Shown here piece by piece: positions 17,462-25,852 of a stretch of 64,000 bases of DNA (within the stretch, counting starts at the first letter, position 1; each line of letters starts with the position of its first letter). The position numbers were made by a program, and so were the translations under genes. A model generated the notes under the pieces. It saw nothing but the letters and a program-made list of their open reading frames with translations, was not told the origin of the DNA and did not search any database. The DNA comes from Streptomyces violaceusniger Tu 4113 (lineage in GTDB: Bacteria; Actinomycetota; Actinomycetes; Streptomycetales; Streptomycetaceae): assembly GCF_000147815.2 (NCBI RefSeq), contig NC_015957.1, positions 8,990,001-9,054,000 of the forward strand. Reading direction: 5' to 3'.

Positions 17462-20032
17462 GTGCCTGGCACCAACCTCACAAGGGAGGAAGCGCAGCAG
17501 CGGGCGCGCCTCCTCACGGTGGACGCGTACGAGATCGAACTGGACCTGAGCGGCGCCCAGGAGGGCGGTACCTACCGCTCCGTGACCACGGTGCGGTTCG
17601 ACGCCGCCGAGTCGGGCGCGGAGTCGTTCATCGACCTGGTGGCGCCCACGGTGCACGAGGTGGTGCTCAACGGCGACGCGCTCGACCCGAACGCGGTCTT
17701 CAAGGACTCGCGGATCGCTCTGCCGGGGCTGCTGGCCGGGCGCAACGAGCTGCGGGTGGTCGCGGACTGCGCGTACACCAACACCGGTGAGGGGCTGCAT
17801 CGCTTTGTCGACCCGGTCGACCAGCAGGCGTACCTCTACACCCAGTTCGAGGTGCCCGACGCCCGCCGGGTGTACGCGAGCTTCGAGCAGCCCGATCTGA
17901 AGGCCACGTTCCAGTTCACCGTGACGGCGCCCGAGGGCTGGGCGGTGATCTCGAACTCGCCCGCGCCGGAGCCGAAGGACAACGTCTGGCGGTTCGAGCC
18001 GACCCCGCGCCTGTCGACGTATGTCACCGCGCTGATCACGGGCCCGTACCACAGCGTGCACAGCTCGTACGAGAAGGACGGCCGCTCGGTGCCGCTGGGC
18101 ATCTACTGCCGCCCCTCGCTCGCGGAGTACCTCGACTCGGACGCGATCTTCGAGGTGACGCGGCAGGGCTTCGAGTGGTTCGAGGAGAAGTTCGACTACG
18201 CGTACCCGTTCGCCAAGTACGACCAGCTCTTCGTGCCGGAGTTCAACGCGGGCGCGATGGAGAACGCGGGCGCGGTGACCATCCGCGACCAGTACGTCTT
18301 CCGCTCCAAGGTCACCGACGCGGCGTACGAGACCCGGGCCGAGACCATCCTCCACGAGCTGGCCCATATGTGGTTCGGCGATCTCGTCACCATGGAGTGG
18401 TGGAACGACCTGTGGCTGAACGAGTCGTTCGCCACCTACACCTCGGTCGCCTGCCAGGCCCACGCGCCGGGCAGCAGGTGGCCGCACGCCTGGACCAGCT
18501 TCGCCAACTCCATGAAGACGTGGGCCTACCGGCAGGACCAGCTTCCGTCCACCCACCCGATCATGGCCGAGATCAACGACCTGGACGACGTCCTGGTCAA
18601 CTTCGACGGGATCACGTACGCCAAGGGCGCCTCGGTGCTCAAGCAACTGGTCTCGTACGTCGGGATGAACGAGTTCTTCAGCGGCGTCCAGGCGTACTTC
18701 AAGCGCCACGCCTACAAGAACACCCGGCTGTCGGATCTGCTCGGCGCGCTGGAGGAGACCAGCGGGCGCGACCTGAAGACCTGGTCGAAGAAGTGGCTGG
18801 AGACGGCGGGCATCAATGTGCTGCGGCCGGAGATCGAGACGGACGCGAGCGGCACCGTGACCTCCTTCGCGGTGCGGCAGGAGGCCCCGGCGCTGCCGCC
18901 GGGCGCCAAGGGCGAGCCAACCCTGCGGCCGCACCGCATCGCCATCGGGCTCTACAACCTCAACACGACCGGCAAGCTGATCCGCTCCGAGCGCATCGAG
19001 CTGGACGTGGACGGTGAGCTGACCCAGGTGGAGCAGCTCATCGGCGCGAAGCGCTCCGCGGTGATCCTGCTCAACGACGACGACCTCACCTACGCGAAGG
19101 TGCGGCTGGACCCGGACTCGCTGGCCGTCGTCACCGAGCACCTCGGCGACTTCGCGGAGTCCCTGCCGCGCGCGCTGTGCTGGGCCTCGGCCTGGGACAT
19201 GGTCCGCGACGGCGAACTGGCCACCCGCGACTACCTGGCGCTGGTGCTCTCGGGCATCGCCAAGGAGTCCGACATCGGCGTCGTCCAGTCGCTGCACCGC
19301 CAGGTCAAGCTGGCCCTGGACCTGTACGCCGCCCCGGCCTGGCGCGAGACGGGCCTGGCCAAGTGGACCGAGGCCACGCTCGACCATCTGCGGGCGGCGG
19401 CACCGGGCAGCGACCACCAGTTGGCCTGGGCGCGGGCCTTCACCGCGACCGCCCGTACGGACGCGCAGCTCGACCTGGTCGCCGGGCTGCTCGAGGGCAC
19501 CGAGACGATCGGGGGCCTGGCCATCGACACCGAGCTGCGCTGGGCGCTGCTGCAGCGGCTCACCGCCACGGGGCGGGCGGACGAGGGGGCCATCGCGGCG
19601 GAGCTGGAGCGCGACAAGACCTCCGCGGGCGAGCGCTACGCCGCGATGGCGCGGGCCGCGCGGCCGACGCCGCAGGCCAAGGCGGAGGCGTGGGCGTCGG
19701 TCGTGGAGAGCGACACCCTGCCGAACGCGGTGCAGGAGGCGGTGATCGGCGGCTTCGTCCAGACCGATCAGCGGGAGCTGCTGGCGCCGTACACGGAGAA
19801 GTACTTCGCGGCGGCGAAGGACATCTGGAACAGCCGCAGCCATGAGATGGCGCAGCAGATCGTCGTGGGGCTCTACCCGGCGCTGCAGGTCTCCCAGGAG
19901 ACCCTGGACGCCACGGACGCGTGGCTCGCGTCGGCCGAGCCCACGGCGGCGCTGAGGCGTCTGATGACGGAGTCCCGAGCGGGCATCGAACGCGCCCTCC
20001 GAGCCCAGGCCGCGGACGCGAAGGCGAACTGA
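17462..20032 (+). CDS. pepN: Aminopeptidase N, M1 family (copy 2)
   Basis: An 856-residue M1 aminopeptidase. GTG at 17462 follows CGGGAG and gives VPGTNLTREEAQQRARLL, parallel to copy 1; the in-frame TTG at 17453 would overlap the ribosome-binding site. The GAMEN motif is at residues 264-268. The zinc site is HELAHMW (His298, Glu299, His302), with Glu321 in WLNESF, where copy 1 has Lys-Glu. The helical C-terminal domain is complete. Two full-length paralogues 5 kb apart suggest an old duplication followed by insertion or retention of intervening genes, with possible differences in peptide preference. Cytoplasmic, with no signal peptide. Ends at a 15-bp hairpin. Confidence 0.95.
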   Translation: MPGTNLTREEAQQRARLLTVDAYEIELDLSGAQEGGTYRSVTTVRFDAAESGAESFIDLVAPTVHEVVLNGDALDPNAVFKDSRIALPGLLAGRNELRVVADCAYTNTGEGLHRFVDPVDQQAYLYTQFEVPDARRVYASFEQPDLKATFQFTVTAPEGWAVISNSPAPEPKDNVWRFEPTPRLSTYVTALITGPYHSVHSSYEKDGRSVPLGIYCRPSLAEYLDSDAIFEVTRQGFEWFEEKFDYAYPFAKYDQLFVPEFNAGAMENAGAVTIRDQYVFRSKVTDAAYETRAETILHELAHMWFGDLVTMEWWNDLWLNESFATYTSVACQAHAPGSRWPHAWTSFANSMKTWAYRQDQLPSTHPIMAEINDLDDVLVNFDGITYAKGASVLKQLVSYVGMNEFFSGVQAYFKRHAYKNTRLSDLLGALEETSGRDLKTWSKKWLETAGINVLRPEIETDASGTVTSFAVRQEAPALPPGAKGEPTLRPHRIAIGLYNLNTTGKLIRSERIELDVDGELTQVEQLIGAKRSAVILLNDDDLTYAKVRLDPDSLAVVTEHLGDFAESLPRALCWASAWDMVRDGELATRDYLALVLSGIAKESDIGVVQSLHRQVKLALDLYAAPAWRETGLAKWTEATLDHLRAAAPGSDHQLAWARAFTATARTDAQLDLVAGLLEGTETIGGLAIDTELRWALLQRLTATGRADEGAIAAELERDKTSAGERYAAMARAARPTPQAKAEAWASVVESDTLPNAVQEAVIGGFVQTDQRELLAPYTEKYFAAAKDIWNSRSHEMAQQIVVGLYPALQVSQETLDATDAWLASAEPTAALRRLMTESRAGIERALRAQAADAKAN

Positions 20033-20041
20033 CCGGGTTGC

Positions 20042-20076
20042 GGCGCCGTGCGGGGCCCAGCGCCCCGCACGGCGCC
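20042..20076 (+). terminator. Terminator of pepN copy 2
   Basis: GGCGCCGTGCGGGGC (20042-20056) pairs with GCCCCGCACGGCGCC (20062-20076) around a 5-base loop, ten bases after the stop. Confidence 0.85.
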
Positions 20077-20081
20077 GCCCA

Positions 20082-20124
20082 GTTGTGGGCACTCGTCCCG
20101 CGGGGCGGGGCGAGTGGCCACAAC
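20082..20124. repeat. Short REP-like palindromic element
   Basis: GTTGTGG-g-CACTCG (20082-20095) is mirrored by CGAGTG-g-CCACAAC (20111-20124), a hairpin with one opposed G-G pair. Its outer sequence GTTGTGGGCA..TCGTCCCGC is shared, in inverted orientation, with the longer element at 20236-20306. Confidence 0.75.
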
Positions 20125-20235
20125 CCGGCCACCGGGCGGCACCGGCAGCGATGGCTTAGCCAGGGTCCCGCTGCGCCGCACCGGGTCGGCCCGTCGCCAG
20201 CCGGGGTTTCGTTCCTGAGTGCGGGCCGGTGGGCG

Positions 20236-20306
20236 GTTTGTGCCCACCTGTCCCTCCCCCAGCTACCGCTGGGAGGTGCCCCCTGGCGGGACGATTGCCC
20301 ACAAAC
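20236..20306. repeat. Long REP-like palindromic element
   Basis: It begins GTTTGTGCCCACCTGTCCC and ends GGGACGATTGCCCACAAAC, so the 71-bp element has imperfect terminal inversions. It contains an inner hairpin, CCCCCAGC-taccGCTGGGAGG. I recall seeing very similar intergenic units many times in Streptomyces genomes, which suggests a dispersed non-coding repeat family; this needs a genome-wide count. Confidence 0.7.
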
Positions 20307-20309
20307 GCG

Positions 20310-22199
20310 TCAGCGGGGATCGGGCATGGCCAGGCCGGCCATGGTGCCGTATTGGCGCAGGAGGTCCGGGTACGCCTCGGCGGCCACCCGAAGCCACCGT
20401 TCCGACTCCTCCACCCGTCCCAGCCCCCGCAAGGCTTGCGCGAGCCAGTACGGCGCCTCCTCGTGCTCCCCCTCGCACGCCACCCTGAGCAGCGGCTCGG
20501 CCTCACCGTAGGCACCGCGCCGAACCATGCTGCGCCCCGCGAGAAACGCGGGCGGCACCAGACCGCTGCGGGCGGCGCGGACGTACCAGCACTCGGCGTG
20601 CTGCGGGTCGCCGCCCCGCTCCTCCGACGTCCAGCCGAGCCACCACGCGGCCCGCCCGTGCCCGAGATCAGCCGCCCGGCGGAACCAGATCTGCGCGGTG
20701 CGCCGATCCCCGGCCTCGTCGTGGATGCGGCCGATGTCGTACGCCGCCGCGGCGTCGCCCTCCGCCGCCGCGGGCTCGTAGTACGGCACCATCCGCAGCC
20801 CCGTGGCGCCGCCCACTTCGTACAGCATCCTGCCGAGGGCGAGCAGGGCGCGCGGGGTGCCCGCCCTGCGGTACCACTCGGCGGCCTCCGGGAGCCGGTA
20901 CAGCCGGTCGAGCGCGTCGGCGTACCCGCACCAGGCGTCCGGGCCGCCCTCCTCGGCGCGGGCCCGCAGCCCGGGCAGGCGTTCCTCCCACTCGGCAGGC
21001 GGCATCCGCTCCGGGTCGGCACGGATCGCGGCGATGTCCTCCAGCGCCCTGACGATCCGCTCCTCGCCCTCGTCGAACGGCCCCCGGCCCTCCGCATCGA
21101 CACCGCCGGCACCCTCGACAGCCTCGAAACGCTCGGCACCGTCGAGCCCCGTGGCCCGCAGCCACCGCTCCGCCTCGTCCAGCCGCCGCTGCCGTACGCA
21201 CAGCACGCCGAGGTTGAAGCAGGCCCATATGTGGCCGCCGTCCGCCTCGTCGGCCGTGCGGTACCACTCCTCGGCGGTGCGCAGTTCGCCGTTCTCCTCC
21301 GCCCAGACGCCGAGGACGTACGCCGCGCCGTCGTAGCCCCGCTCATGGGCGTGTTCGACGAGGGCGCGGGCCTCGTCCCAGCGGCTGTCGTCGCGGGCGA
21401 TGAAGAGGGCCTGGTCCACCAGTGCCTTGGCGCTGCCGACCGCGGCCGCCCGGGCGTACAGCGCCTCGGCCTCCGCGACCATCCGGGGGTAGCGCGCGAA
21501 CATCGCCCTGCGGTCCGGGTCGAGCAGGTCGCGCAGCGCCTCGTACGCCTCCTCGGGGTCGCCCTCGGCCTCGGCCCGGGCGAGGGCCTCGCGCCAGCCG
21601 TCCAGGTCGCTCAGCATGTTCTGGATGGCCCCGCGAGTGCGGGTGGCGATGTCGTCGCCCTGGGCGGACGCCTCGGCCAGCCGTTCCAGGGCGGTGTCCC
21701 ATTCGCCGCGGGCGGCCAGCAACACGGCACCGTTGGTCGTGCACTCGACACTGCCGAGCGCGGCCCCGTGCTCGTACCACGTCTCGGCACCGGCCGTGTC
21801 ACCGGCCTCGTGCAGCAGCCGGGCCAGACCGAACGCACAGCCGCCGTCACGATCGGCGGCCGTGCGGTACCACCGCTCGGCCTCGGCGAACTCGCCGCGG
21901 TCCTTGTGACAGATCGCAAGCGTGCGCGAGGCGTCCGCGTCCCCGGCGTCGGCGGCCCTGGCCCACCACGGCAGGGCCTCGTCCAAGCGGCCCTCGCCGG
22001 TGAGGAGTTCGGCGTAGGCCCGGTACGCATCCGGCTTCCCGGCGGCCGCGGCGGCCCTCAGCCGGGCCGCCTCGGCCGCCGGATCCGGCTCCTGATCCAC
22101 TCCTGAATCCGCCTGCTGATCCGCCGCCATCCGGTCCGCCATGGCGGGCATTTCACCGTGAGCCGTGCCGGACGTCCCTTGCGATGAATGTTCGACCAT
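20310..22199 (-). CDS. Sel1/TPR-repeat protein of unknown partner
   Basis: A 629-residue soluble protein with no signal peptide, made almost wholly of Sel1-like helical repeats. The recurrent pattern is AExWYRxAADxG (for example AERWYRTAADRDGG, AEEWYRTADEADGG, AQIWFRRAADLGHG). It is therefore a solenoid scaffold for protein-protein contacts, and no catalytic motif is visible. The ATG at 22199 is immediately preceded by an in-frame GTG (22202) and has no strong Shine-Dalgarno. It is 21 bases downstream of the desaturase stop on the same strand, so the two may be co-transcribed. Function cannot be inferred further. Confidence 0.82.
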   Translation of the reverse strand: MVEHSSQGTSGTAHGEMPAMADRMAADQQADSGVDQEPDPAAEAARLRAAAAAGKPDAYRAYAELLTGEGRLDEALPWWARAADAGDADASRTLAICHKDRGEFAEAERWYRTAADRDGGCAFGLARLLHEAGDTAGAETWYEHGAALGSVECTTNGAVLLAARGEWDTALERLAEASAQGDDIATRTRGAIQNMLSDLDGWREALARAEAEGDPEEAYEALRDLLDPDRRAMFARYPRMVAEAEALYARAAAVGSAKALVDQALFIARDDSRWDEARALVEHAHERGYDGAAYVLGVWAEENGELRTAEEWYRTADEADGGHIWACFNLGVLCVRQRRLDEAERWLRATGLDGAERFEAVEGAGGVDAEGRGPFDEGEERIVRALEDIAAIRADPERMPPAEWEERLPGLRARAEEGGPDAWCGYADALDRLYRLPEAAEWYRRAGTPRALLALGRMLYEVGGATGLRMVPYYEPAAAEGDAAAAYDIGRIHDEAGDRRTAQIWFRRAADLGHGRAAWWLGWTSEERGGDPQHAECWYVRAARSGLVPPAFLAGRSMVRRGAYGEAEPLLRVACEGEHEEAPYWLAQALRGLGRVEESERWLRVAAEAYPDLLRQYGTMAGLAMPDPR

Positions 22200-22220
22200 C
22201 ACCCGATGGTGCCAGAGTGA

Positions 22221-23195
22221 TCACGAACGTTCGGCACGGGCCCTGCGACGGGCCAGCAGCGCCTCGCGCCGCTCGTCGAACTTGGTGGCCTGATCGTCCA
22301 ATCCACCCATGTAGAGCCCCAGTTCCTCCTGCGCCTTGAGCCCCTCCGGGCCGAGCCCGCCGATCTCCAGGACCTTCAGGAAGCGCAGCACGGGCTGCAG
22401 GACGTCGTCATGGTGGATACGCAGATTGTATATACCGCCAATGGCCATCTGGGCAGCGGCGCGCTCGAAGCCGGGCATCCCATGACCCGGCATGCGGAAG
22501 TCGACCACCACATCGCGGACGGCGCCCATGGTCTGGTCGGGGGCCAGCTCGAAGGCCTTCCCGAGCAGGTTCCGGTAGAAGATCATGTGCAGGTTCTCGT
22601 CGGTGGCGATGCGCGCCAGCATCCGGTCGCAGACCGGGTCGCCGGAGTTATGGCCGGTGTTGCGGTGCGAAATGCGGGTGGCCAGCTCCTGGAAGGCGAC
22701 ATACGCCACGGTGTGCAGCATGCTGTGCTGGTTGTCCGACTCGAAGCCCTCGGACATGTGCGCCATGCGGAACCGCTCCAGCTCCACCGGGTCGACGGCG
22801 CGGCTGGTCAGCAGGTAGTCACGCATCACGGTGCCGTGGCGCCCCTCCTCCGCCGTCCAGCGGTGCACCCAGGTGCCCCAGGCGCCGTCCCGGCCGAAGA
22901 GGGTCGCGATCTCGTGGTGGTAGCTGGGGAGGTTGTCCTCGGTGAGGAGGTTGACCACGAGCGCGATCCGGCCGACGTCGCTGACCTTGGACTGGTCGGG
23001 CGCCCATGCCTCACCGCCCATGACACCGTCGAAGTTCCGGCCGTCGCTCCACGGGACGTACTCGTGCGGCATCCACTCCTTGGCGACCGCCAGATGCCGG
23101 TTGAGCTCGGTCTCGACCACCTCTTCAAGCGCGTACAGGAGCTGGGTATCGCTCCATACGGCCTGACCATTGCGGTGGGTAGGGGCGAGTGTCAC
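22221..23195 (-). CDS. Soluble acyl-ACP desaturase (FA_desaturase_2)
   Basis: A 324-residue di-iron desaturase that introduces a cis double bond into acyl-ACP, tuning membrane fluidity. Helical-bundle metal motifs are EEGRH (Glu116, Glu117, His120) and DENLH (Asp199, Glu200, His203), the two EExxH-type boxes of plant-type stearoyl-ACP desaturases, with the second shortened to DExxH. VETELNRHLAVAKEWMPHEY and an upstream Glu complete the set. GTG at 23195 has GGAG seven bases before it. Two copies of CCGTAGGTTA and a perfect inverted repeat occupy the promoter, so a TetR-type repressor probably controls it. Electron donors (ferredoxin and reductase) are not adjacent. Confidence 0.9.
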   Translation of the reverse strand: MTLAPTHRNGQAVWSDTQLLYALEEVVETELNRHLAVAKEWMPHEYVPWSDGRNFDGVMGGEAWAPDQSKVSDVGRIALVVNLLTEDNLPSYHHEIATLFGRDGAWGTWVHRWTAEEGRHGTVMRDYLLTSRAVDPVELERFRMAHMSEGFESDNQHSMLHTVAYVAFQELATRISHRNTGHNSGDPVCDRMLARIATDENLHMIFYRNLLGKAFELAPDQTMGAVRDVVVDFRMPGHGMPGFERAAAQMAIGGIYNLRIHHDDVLQPVLRFLKVLEIGGLGPEGLKAQEELGLYMGGLDDQATKFDERREALLARRRARAERS

Positions 23196-23229
23196 GGTGG
23201 CGCTCCAGGGGACGGGGGCGACGGGCTTT

Positions 23230-23264
23230 ACCTACGGACCCGTAGGTTACGACACCGTAGGTTA
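23230..23264 (-). promoter_or_regulatory. Putative TetR-type operator of the desaturase gene
   Basis: A perfect inverted repeat ACCTACG-GACC-CGTAGGT lies at 23230-23247, 35 bases before the GTG. The right arm CCGTAGGTTA is repeated exactly 15 bases on (23240-23249 and 23255-23264). This layout suits a pair of repressor dimers. The regulator is not encoded nearby, so its identity is unknown. Confidence 0.65.
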
Positions 23265-23390
23265 AAGCGAAAATAAACGGCCCGGGGATTGTGGATGGCA
23301 CACGGTGAACTCGGCGTGACACGGTCGCACTTGGGGATCCGGGCGGCGGAACGCGGCGCGGCGCGGATGGCCTACACGGTACCGACCGGC

Positions 23391-23490
23391 GGCCGGAGAC
23401 GGGCCACCCTGGCGCGCGGCCGGAGACGGCCCGCCCCACCCGTGGCCGGAGATGATCCGCCCCACCCGTGGCCGGAGACGGCCCGCCCCG
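23391..23490. repeat. 26-bp minisatellite in the desaturase upstream spacer
   Basis: Units beginning GGCCGGAGACGGCCCGCCCC occur at 23418-23443, 23444-23469 and 23470-23495 (the last degenerate at its end), with a diverged 27-bp unit at 23391. Together with the operator at 23230 and the hairpin at 23501, this fills the ~400-bp gap 23196-23593. I see no gene in it. Confidence 0.75.
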
Positions 23491-23500
23491 TACACGACAA

Positions 23501-23559
23501 GAGCGCCCCGGCCGGGTGGATGCTGTTGGGCCAACAGCATCCGGGTGGCCGGGGCGCTC
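23501..23559 (-). terminator. Long two-part hairpin ending the small membrane-protein gene
   Basis: The outer stem GAGCGCCCCGGCC pairs with GGCCGGGGCGCTC and the inner stem GGATGCTGTTGG with CCAACAGCATCC, with a symmetric GGGT/GGGT internal loop and a one-base apical loop. At 59 bp it is much longer than needed for termination. Confidence 0.75.
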
Positions 23560-23593
23560 CGCAGCGGCGTGCGCGCTTCGTCGATCGATCGCC

Positions 23594-23836
23594 TCAGTCG
23601 GTCTGCTTACGGGACTTCCTGTCTCCCGCCATCACCAGACCCGCGATCACCAGGAAGAGAATGATCGGAGCGGCGACATAGAGGCCCAGCGTCTCGGCGA
23701 CGCTCAGGCCCGGACCCGGGTCGTCACCGTCGTCGCGGGTGAGCGCGAACGCGGGGGACGACATCAGCAGCATCGCCGTCGTCGCGGCGATGACTGCACC
23801 GGCGCGCACGGCGTTCTTTTTGACCTTGTTGCTCAC
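23594..23836 (-). CDS. Small exported membrane protein of unknown function
   Basis: An 80-residue protein with a clear signal peptide (MSNKVKKNAVRAGAVIAATT, then an Ala-rich core ending SPAFA). A short acidic/Gly linker DDGDDPGPGLS and one membrane helix (TLGLYVAAPIILFLVIAGLVM) follow, with a basic tail DRKSRKQTD. The predicted topology is N-out with a short extracytoplasmic stretch. It is too small for enzymatic motifs. Tiny proteins of this layout are common and conserved in Streptomyces; the function is not known to me. It is transcribed alone from upstream of 23836 and ends in the 23501-23559 hairpin. Confidence 0.75.
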   Translation of the reverse strand: MSNKVKKNAVRAGAVIAATTAMLLMSSPAFALTRDDGDDPGPGLSVAETLGLYVAAPIILFLVIAGLVMAGDRKSRKQTD

Positions 23837-23931
23837 GGACTCAAGTTATCCGATGCCCCCCGGCGCCGCGTGCCCGGGGTGGCCTTCACCACCGTGTTGA
23901 GATGGCCATGACCGCGGCCTCGGAAGTCGGC

Positions 23932-25686
23932 TCAGCGGCGGCCCGCCGCGCCGAGGTGGACGGTGGGCGGCAGAAGCTGTGGCGCGGCGCGGGAGGCGAG
24001 GACCCGTACCCGCAGCCCGTCGGCGGTGACGGGCGCGGCCAGCGGAAGGATGCGCCGGGCCCCGATGGTCGTACCGGCGGCGATGTCCCGCCATGTCCCC
24101 GCCACCCGTGCCTGCACGGTGAACTCCTCCACCCGCTGTCCCCGGCGGATGTCCTCGCCGAGCCGTATCCGGTCGAAGGTCACCGGATGGCCGGTGGCCG
24201 GCCGCGCTCCGGTGCCGTATGTCGTCCTTACGGCTGTGCCGAAGGCCGTAAGGGAGGCGAAGTCGGTGTCGTCGATCCGGCCGTTCTTCGCGGGCGGGAC
24301 GTTGAGCAGTAGCGAGGCGTTGCGGCCCACGCTGCGCTCGTACAGCGACATCAGCCGGCCGGGGGTCTTGGGCCGCTCCGCCGGGTCGTGGAACCAGCCG
24401 GGGCGGATCGAGACATCCGCCTCGGCCGGGTACCACTGCAGATGGCGCACGCCCGGCGCGGTCAGCTTCGCGCGCGAGCCGATGTCGGCGTCGGTGGAGT
24501 CATTGGGCAGCCCGCCGCCCACGACCGTCCACGGGTCGACCGCGGACGGGGTCACCGACCATTCGGTCTCCCTGGCGATGCCGTCCTCGTTGCCCACCCA
24601 GCGCACGCCCTGCGCGCCCTGGAAGACCACGGCATCCGGGGAGAGCGCGCGGATCAGCTCGAACCAGTTCCTGACGTTGTAGTTCTGGGTGACGCCCGCA
24701 CCGCCCCAGGGGTTGGCGCCGTCCAGCCAGAACTCGTCGATGGGGCCGTACTGCGTCAGGATCTCGTAGATCTGGTTGAGGTAGTACGCGTCGTAGTCGT
24801 CGGCGGTGAAGCGGAAGGTGGGCAGCGCGCCCGAGGCGACCTTGTCCGCCCGGTCGTCGCCGGGGACCAGGGTGGGGATGGTGCGTTCGGTGGGCTTGCT
24901 GCCGTTGCCGTAGCGGCCCTGGCCGGCGGGTGCGCGGTCGCCGTCCTCCAGGGCCATGCGCTCGGGCAGCGACAGCTCCTCGCCGTTCTGCTGCTTCTCG
25001 CGGATCTTCTCGACCCACTGGGCGTGCCAGGCGTGCGGCAGCTCGGCCCCGTCGGCGGGCGAGAGGTAGACGCCGACCTTGAGTCCGGCCTTACGGGCGG
25101 CCTTGACGTACGCGCCCAGCACATCGCCGTCGGGATTCCTGCCGCCGGGGCCGTTCGTCCACCAGGGGCTGGCCTCGACGTCGTGGTCCGTGTAGCGGCT
25201 CGGGTAGAGCACGAAGCCGTCATGGTGCTTGGCGGTGAGCATGACCTGCTGGGCGCCGGCGGCCTTGTACGCCCGCATCCACTGGTCCATGTCGAGCTCG
25301 GGCGGGTCGAAGAGCTTCTCGTCCTCGGCTCCGGAGCCCCACTGGCGGCCGGTCATGGTGTTCATGCCGAAGTGGGTGAACGCGGTGATCTCGCGCTTCT
25401 GCCAGGCCCGCTGTCCGGGGGTGGGGACGGTGTGGGCGGCCTTGTCGATGATGCGGGCGGGGGTGTCGCAGTCCTCGACGGTCTGCTGCGGGGCGGGGGT
25501 GACGGGCCCCTGGCATCCGGCCGCGGCCTGTGCGGGGGCGGCTTTCGCGGGAGCGGCCTGTGCGGGGGCGGGAGGGACGGCGGCGGCCGCGAGGGCGGCC
25601 AGGGCGAAGGCGCGGAGCGCGAGCAGCGCGCGCCGTCGTCCGCGTGGTCGGTGGGTGCCGGGCGTTCCGCCCAGGGGTCGGGCCAT
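23932..25686 (-). CDS. Secreted GH29 alpha-L-fucosidase
   Basis: A 584-residue exported glycosidase. The ATG at 25686 is selected because GGAGGGG precedes it closely and it opens a basic, then hydrophobic, signal peptide (LLALRAFALAALAAAAV...QAAP). Upstream Mets at 25740 and 25713 lack this. The catalytic barrel starts at about QREITAFTHFGMNT, carries the HH pair in LTAKHHDGFVLYPS, and the nucleophile Asp322 in DEFWLDGAN. The final ~130 residues, after LLLNVPPAKNGRI, form a C-terminal beta domain. It releases alpha-L-fucose outside the cell. The gene is not linked to a fucose uptake or catabolic locus. Nucleophile identity follows from GH29 family knowledge; the acid/base residue is not evident. 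Confidence 0.9.
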   Translation of the reverse strand: MARPLGGTPGTHRPRGRRRALLALRAFALAALAAAAVPPAPAQAAPAKAAPAQAAAGCQGPVTPAPQQTVEDCDTPARIIDKAAHTVPTPGQRAWQKREITAFTHFGMNTMTGRQWGSGAEDEKLFDPPELDMDQWMRAYKAAGAQQVMLTAKHHDGFVLYPSRYTDHDVEASPWWTNGPGGRNPDGDVLGAYVKAARKAGLKVGVYLSPADGAELPHAWHAQWVEKIREKQQNGEELSLPERMALEDGDRAPAGQGRYGNGSKPTERTIPTLVPGDDRADKVASGALPTFRFTADDYDAYYLNQIYEILTQYGPIDEFWLDGANPWGGAGVTQNYNVRNWFELIRALSPDAVVFQGAQGVRWVGNEDGIARETEWSVTPSAVDPWTVVGGGLPNDSTDADIGSRAKLTAPGVRHLQWYPAEADVSIRPGWFHDPAERPKTPGRLMSLYERSVGRNASLLLNVPPAKNGRIDDTDFASLTAFGTAVRTTYGTGARPATGHPVTFDRIRLGEDIRRGQRVEEFTVQARVAGTWRDIAAGTTIGARRILPLAAPVTADGLRVRVLASRAAPQLLPPTVHLGAAGRR

Positions 25687-25852
25687 GGTCCCCTCCAGCT
25701 CTCCGGTCGTCATTGATCGGATCTCTATGGCGGTGTCCATGACAGAGTGCCAGAGGGGAAGTGTTCTGGGGAGACTGCGCAAAGCAGAGATCCAACCTAT
25801 GGGCGGGCCGGGGCATCAAAGTCCGGCCAGGCGGCCATGGGCGGGGTCGGCC

